A stretch of DNA of 10,426 nucleotides from JAMCRM01 sp041685075 (GTDB taxonomy: Bacteria; Acidobacteriota; Terriglobia; Bryobacterales; Bryobacteraceae), in NCBI GenBank assembly GCA_041685075.1, contig JAWLGN010000196.1, positions 1-10,426 on the forward strand. Direction: 5' to 3'. Shown in pieces: positions 6,764-10,426 of this stretch (position 1 is the stretch's first letter; every line of letters begins with the position of its first letter). A program made the translations under genes and the position numbers. A model generated the notes under the pieces. That model was not told where the DNA came from. It worked only from the letters and a program-made list of their open reading frames with translations, and did no database searches.

Positions 6764-6828
6764 TGGACAACCTCCTCGCACATCCGTAGTGATATAAGCT
6801 AAACCAAGAGTATAGAGGAATAGCCCAG
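6764..6828. promoter_or_regulatory. Compact divergent promoter region between the glycosidase-like and propeller genes
   Basis: Only 65 bp separate the two start codons. Both ribosome sites lie within it: GGAGG for the minus-strand gene (6771-6775) and AGAGGA (6814-6819) for the propeller gene. The centre is notably AT-rich compared with its surroundings and holds TATAAG (6793-6798) on the plus strand and TATACT (complement of 6808-6813) on the minus strand as -10-like elements. Neither has a well-spaced -35, so the promoter elements are uncertain, but the geometry requires that start signals for both genes be here or inside the opposite gene. Confidence 0.4.
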
Positions 6829-9069
6829 ATGCGACTTCCCGTTTCGCTTCTTCTGATCCCGGTGCTTCTCCCCGCCGCTGCCGCCGCCGCAGCGCCCTGG
6901 AAGATCATCGGACCCGGAGGTGGAGGCGCGCAGTTCCTCCCCACCATCAGCCCGCACAACCCGAAGACCGTCCTGGTCCGCTGCGACATGTCGGGCGCCT
7001 ACATCACGCACGATGCCGGCGAGTCCTGGCGCAATTTCAACCTGCGCGGCGGGGTCGGCTTCTTCGTGTTCGACCCGGTGGACCCCGCCACCATCTACGC
7101 CAACGCCCTGGGGCTGTTCCGCAGCAACGACAGCGGGCGCACCTGGCGGCTCATCTACCCGGACCCGTCCTCGATCGAGCGCATCATCATGCCGGACGAC
7201 CACGCCGGGGAGCGCATCGTCCTGCAGAGCGGCCCCGCGTTGCGCGTGACCGCCCTCGGCATCCACCCGAAGAACTCGAAGGTGCTCTACGCCTCCATGG
7301 GGGAAGGCCGCGGCTCGGCCGCGGCGCTGCACGTATCCACCGATTACGGCAAGACCTGGAAGAAGCTCACGGACCTGCCGGACGGCGCCCGCAAGATCTA
7401 CGTGGACAGCAAAGGTAACCCGTGGGTGATCGGCGCGCGCAGCGTAGGCCAATTCCGCGGCGGCGAGTTCCATGCCGGTCCGGCGGCCCCGGTGAGCGCG
7501 TTCACCGACGTCTCGGCCGGTTTCGCGGGCGACCGCCTGGTGGTCTATGCGGTGGCGAAGGAAGGCATCTTCGTTTCGGAGGACTCCGGCGCCACGTGGC
7601 GCCAGTCCACCCTCGAGCCCGGCCAGTCGCCGCGCATCCCGGCCATCGCCACCAGCCTGCACCATCCCTCGATGGCGTACGTCTCCTACGGCTATCGCGG
7701 GAAGTACTTCGGGGTGGCCAAGACCACCGACACCGGCCGGACCTGGGAGCTGGTGCGGAAAACGGACTACAAGGAGGGCGCGCCGAACGTCACGGGCGGG
7801 TGGATCCCGCAGCGCCTGGGACCCGGTTGGGGCGGCACCCCGATCAACCTGGGGGTGGGGCCGAACAACCCCGAAATCTGCTTCAGCACCGACTTAGGCG
7901 CCACTTACCGGACCCTCGATGGCGGCAAGACCTGGCAGGCGGTCTACTCCAAACAGGCGCCCAACGGGAAGTGGGTGAGCACGGGGCTCGACGTCACCAC
8001 CACCTACGGTGTCCACTGGGACCCCTTTGACCGCAACCGCATGTTCATCTCCTACACCGACATCGGGGCGTTCGTGAGCGAGGACGGCGGCAAGACCTGG
8101 GACTCGGCGACGCGCGAGGGCATGCCCCGCCGCTGGGTGAACACGACCTACTGGATGGAGTTCGACCCGAAGGTGAAGGGGCGGGTCTGGGCGGTGGCTT
8201 CCGGGGTGCACGACCTGCCGCGTCCCAAGATGTGGCGCGGGCGCAGCACGTCCACGTATAACGGCGGCGTGGTGATCAGCGAAGACGGCGGGCGCACCTG
8301 GCGCGTTGCCGACGAGAACCTGCCGCCCTCGGCCGCCACCCACATCGTGCTCGACCCGGCCAGTCCCGTGGACGCGCGCGTGCTCTACATGACCGCCTAC
8401 GGCCGCGGCGTCTACAAGACCACCGACGGCGGGAAGAACTGGACGCTCAAAAACAACGGCATCGTCCAGAAGGACCCCATGGCATGGCGGCTGGAGCGGG
8501 CGTCGGACGGCACGCTCTACCTGGTGGTCGCGCGGCGCACCGAGGACGGCTCGATCGGCAACGACGGCGACGGCGCGCTCTACCGCTCGCGCGACGGCGC
8601 CGAAACCTGGGAGCCGGTGCCTCTACCGGAGGGCGTGAACGGGCCGAACGGCCTGGCCGTGGATCCCGCCGACACGCGGCGCCTCTACCTGGCGGCCTGG
8701 GGACGCAGGACTCCGGACGGCGCCGAGGGCGGCGGCATCTTCCTCTCCACCGACGGCGGCGCTTCCTGGAAGCACGTCCTCTCGCGCGACCAGCACATCT
8801 ATGACGTCACCATCGACCCGCGCAACCGCACGCTCTACGCCTGCGGCTTCGAGAGTTCGGCATGGCGTTCGCGGGACCGCGGCGCCACCTGGGAGCGCAT
8901 CCGCGGCTACAACTTCAAGTGGGGACACCGGGTGGTGCCGGACCCGTTCAACTCGAAGATGATCTACGTCACCACCTTCGGCGGCAGCGTCTGGTACGGA
9001 CCGGCGGACGGCGACCCCTCGGCGGCGGAGGACATCGTCACGCCGGAAGTGGCGCACCACCGCAAGTAG
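6829..9069 (+). CDS. Exported double beta-propeller protein with twelve Asp-boxes (BNR/sialidase-like, GH74-like start)
   Basis: The protein has 746 residues with ATG at 6829 and AGAGGA nine bases upstream. A signal peptide spans about 1-22 (LLLIPVLLPAAAAAAA). Twelve Asp-box motifs (consensus S/T-x-D-x-G-x-T-W) occur near residues 61, 100, 171, 251, 301, 363, 418, 485, 532, 588, 641 and 682, for example NDSGRTW, TDYGKTW, EDGGKTW and TDGGASW. That number fits two tandem propeller domains, as in GH74 xyloglucanases or Vps10-type proteins, rather than a single six-bladed sialidase. The opening (GPGGGGAQFLPTISP, then VRCDMSGAYITHDAG, 28-64) resembles the first blade of GH74 enzymes, where the Asp in the equivalent 'TD(I/V)GGAY' is catalytic; D53 would correspond. 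There is no transmembrane anchor. It probably binds or cleaves a polysaccharide outside the cytoplasm; sialidase activity is doubtful. Its neighbour, the divergent glycosidase-like gene, supports a carbohydrate role. Confidence 0.85.
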   Translation: MRLPVSLLLIPVLLPAAAAAAAPWKIIGPGGGGAQFLPTISPHNPKTVLVRCDMSGAYITHDAGESWRNFNLRGGVGFFVFDPVDPATIYANALGLFRSNDSGRTWRLIYPDPSSIERIIMPDDHAGERIVLQSGPALRVTALGIHPKNSKVLYASMGEGRGSAAALHVSTDYGKTWKKLTDLPDGARKIYVDSKGNPWVIGARSVGQFRGGEFHAGPAAPVSAFTDVSAGFAGDRLVVYAVAKEGIFVSEDSGATWRQSTLEPGQSPRIPAIATSLHHPSMAYVSYGYRGKYFGVAKTTDTGRTWELVRKTDYKEGAPNVTGGWIPQRLGPGWGGTPINLGVGPNNPEICFSTDLGATYRTLDGGKTWQAVYSKQAPNGKWVSTGLDVTTTYGVHWDPFDRNRMFISYTDIGAFVSEDGGKTWDSATREGMPRRWVNTTYWMEFDPKVKGRVWAVASGVHDLPRPKMWRGRSTSTYNGGVVISEDGGRTWRVADENLPPSAATHIVLDPASPVDARVLYMTAYGRGVYKTTDGGKNWTLKNNGIVQKDPMAWRLERASDGTLYLVVARRTEDGSIGNDGDGALYRSRDGAETWEPVPLPEGVNGPNGLAVDPADTRRLYLAAWGRRTPDGAEGGGIFLSTDGGASWKHVLSRDQHIYDVTIDPRNRTLYACGFESSAWRSRDRGATWERIRGYNFKWGHRVVPDPFNSKMIYVTTFGGSVWYGPADGDPSAAEDIVTPEVAHHRK

Positions 9070-9083
9070 CGGGCGGGCGCCGG

Positions 9084-10426
9084 TCAGGCGTGCGCGGCGA
9101 GGGGGCGGGGGCTGTCCTGGAGCACCCTGTGGAGCAGTTCGCTCGAAGGGTTGTAATCCGGGATCAGCTCCTTGAAGTGGAGCAGCAGGGCGGATTCGTC
9201 GCGCGCGGCGGCGAGTTCCCGGAAGAACTGGATGTCCGGCAGCGAGTTGCCGTTCCCGGCGAAGATCTTGATCTTCTCGTGGTAGGTGGGGAGGGTGTCT
9301 TCCTCCAGGTTGTTCAGCTCCTCGTAGAGCTTCTCTCCGGGGCGGATGCCCGTGAACTCGATCTGGATGTCCCGGCCGGGCTGTAGCCCGGAGAGCAGGA
9401 TGAGGTTGGTGGCGAGATCCACGATCTTCACGGGTTCGCCCATGTCGAGGACGAAGATCTCGCCGCCCTGGCTCATGGTGGAGGCCTGGAGGACGAGCTG
9501 CGCCGCTTCCGGGATGGTCATGAAGTAGCGGCGCATGTCCGGGTGGGTGACGGTGACGGGGCCGCCGCGCGCGATCTGCTCTTTGAAAATGGGGACGACG
9601 CTGCCGTTCGAGCCCAGGACGTTGCCGAAGCGCACCGAGACGAACTTGGTGCTGCCGTTCTGCATGCCCCGGACGATCATTTCGGCGACGCGCTTGGAGG
9701 CGCCCATCACGGAGGTGGGGCGCACGGCCTTATCGGTGGAGATCATGACGAAGTCGCGCACGCCGTATTCGGCGGCGGCGGAGGCCACGGTCCAGGTGCC
9801 CAGAATGTTGTTCTCCACGGCCTCGAAGGGGTGCCCTTCCATCATGGGGACGTGCTTATAGGCGGCGGCGTGGTAAACGATGGAGGGCCGGTGGGCGGCC
9901 AGCGCGGCGGCGAAGCGGGCGCGGTCCCGGATGCTGCCGATTTCGGGGTAGAAGGGCACCTGGGGGAAGGCGGCGCGCATTTCGCGATCGATGTGGAAGA
10001 GGGCGGTTTCGGCGATTTCGAAGCCCACGATGGCGCGCGGCTGGAAGCGGGCGATCTGGCGGCAGAGTTCGGAGCCGATGGAGCCGGCCGCGCCGGTGAC
10101 CAGCACGGTTTCGTGCCGCAGGCGGGCGACGATGTCGTGCTGCTCCAGGCGCACGGGCGTGCGGCCGAGCAGGTCTTCCACGGCGACGTCGCGGATTTGC
10201 GGCGCCAGGGCGGCGTTTTCGATGATTTCGGCCAGGGCGGGGATGGTGCGGCAGCGGACGCCGGCGGCGTGGCAATGGCGGAGGATGGCGGTCATCTGCG
10301 GTCCGGTGGCGGAGGGGAGGGCGATGAGGACCTCCTCGACGGCGTAGCGGGCGGCGATGGCGGGCAGCTCCGGGCCGGCGCCCAGCACGGGCACGCCCTG
10401 GATGCGGGTATGGCGCTTGGCGCGGT
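9084..10426 (-). CDS. Membrane-type NDP-sugar 4,6-dehydratase, CapD/WbpM/PglF group (N-terminus cut by window edge)
   Basis: The frame is open from the stop at 9084 to the right edge, giving 446 residues. It reads in frame through RIQGVPVLG upstream of any possible internal start, so the true start is outside the window; full-length relatives have about 600-650 residues with four N-terminal membrane helices. Visible here are the end of the CoA-binding-like domain, the Rossmann motif TGAAGSIGSE (110-119 of the partial), YHAAAYKHVPMMEGHP (184-199), STDKAVRPTSVMGASKR (229-245), VRFGNVLGSNGSVVP, RRYFMTIPEA and GIRPGEKLYEEL. These enzymes convert UDP-HexNAc to the 4-keto-6-deoxy sugar for O-antigen, capsule or glycoprotein sugars. 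The residue at the usual SDR tyrosine position is methionine (M240), as in WbpM and other large members. Its stop lies 14 bp from that of the convergent propeller gene. A polysaccharide cluster may continue to the right. Confidence 0.93.
   Translation of the reverse strand, partial: RAKRHTRIQGVPVLGAGPELPAIAARYAVEEVLIALPSATGPQMTAILRHCHAAGVRCRTIPALAEIIENAALAPQIRDVAVEDLLGRTPVRLEQHDIVARLRHETVLVTGAAGSIGSELCRQIARFQPRAIVGFEIAETALFHIDREMRAAFPQVPFYPEIGSIRDRARFAAALAAHRPSIVYHAAAYKHVPMMEGHPFEAVENNILGTWTVASAAAEYGVRDFVMISTDKAVRPTSVMGASKRVAEMIVRGMQNGSTKFVSVRFGNVLGSNGSVVPIFKEQIARGGPVTVTHPDMRRYFMTIPEAAQLVLQASTMSQGGEIFVLDMGEPVKIVDLATNLILLSGLQPGRDIQIEFTGIRPGEKLYEELNNLEEDTLPTYHEKIKIFAGNGNSLPDIQFFRELAAARDESALLLHFKELIPDYNPSSELLHRVLQDSPRPLAAHA

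Noticed and set aside
7630..7656. A sialidase-type RIP motif (SPRIPAIA) in the propeller protein
   Set aside because: In sialidases the F/YRIP motif comes before the first Asp-box and is joined by an Arg triad; here it lies after the fourth Asp-box and lacks the preceding aromatic residue, so I treat it as coincidence.
9084..10394. GTG at 10394 as the start of the dehydratase gene
   Set aside because: The frame continues to the window edge with family-typical sequence (RIQGVPVLG) and no ribosome site lies before this GTG; the gene is truncated by the window, not short.
1..10426. CRISPR arrays, tRNA/rRNA genes, insertion sequences, phage or defence genes
   Set aside because: No regularly spaced repeats, cloverleaf-like sequences, transposase motifs or flanking inverted repeats were seen on reading both strands.

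Overview
The window is GC-rich, densely coded bacterial DNA that looks like a genomic segment from an Acidobacteriota member, most likely Bryobacterales/Solibacter-like. The clues are a roughly 1,090-residue TonB-dependent receptor with an N-terminal carboxypeptidase-regulatory-like domain (an Oar-like family greatly expanded in that phylum), a small secreted three-cysteine protein of a type common there, and BNR/Asp-box propeller and DUF4832-like proteins. The assignment rests on protein style only; there is no rRNA or other marker gene here.

Layout from left to right. (1) At 1-735, minus strand, lies a secreted thioredoxin/peroxiredoxin-like protein with a CNHC centre, cut at its C-terminus by the window edge. 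(2) A divergent 339-bp non-coding stretch holds a good sigma70-type promoter candidate, a hairpin, a direct repeat with 20-bp periodicity and a small palindrome. It leads into (3) the receptor gene at 1075-4353, which starts at GTG and is closed by a strong intrinsic terminator (4398-4454). (4) A possible two-gene unit follows on the plus strand: a 103-residue exported protein (4538-4849) and a DoxX-family four-helix membrane protein (4967-5365). (5) Converging on DoxX is a minus-strand gene for an exported TIM-barrel glycosidase-like protein of the DUF4832 type (5375-6763). (6) Divergent from it, across 65 bp, is an exported double beta-propeller protein with twelve Asp-boxes (6829-9069). (7) Converging on that is the C-terminal part of a membrane-type nucleoside-diphosphate-sugar 4,6-dehydratase of the CapD/WbpM/PglF group, which runs off the right edge (9084-10426).

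Five of the seven proteins carry signal peptides, so the segment is dominated by envelope and extracytoplasmic functions: outer-membrane uptake, periplasmic redox chemistry, probable glycan recognition or hydrolysis, and surface-sugar synthesis. The clearest functional pairing is the divergent DUF4832-like/propeller pair, which plausibly acts on the same carbohydrate; the substrate cannot be read from the sequence. The receptor has no SusD-type partner in the window. I found no tRNA, rRNA, CRISPR array, insertion sequence, phage gene or recognisable defence system, and nothing that I can defend as a wholly new system. The points most worth checking are the long structured receptor leader, the possible catalytic residues of the glycosidase-like protein, and the nature of the twelve-Asp-box propeller.
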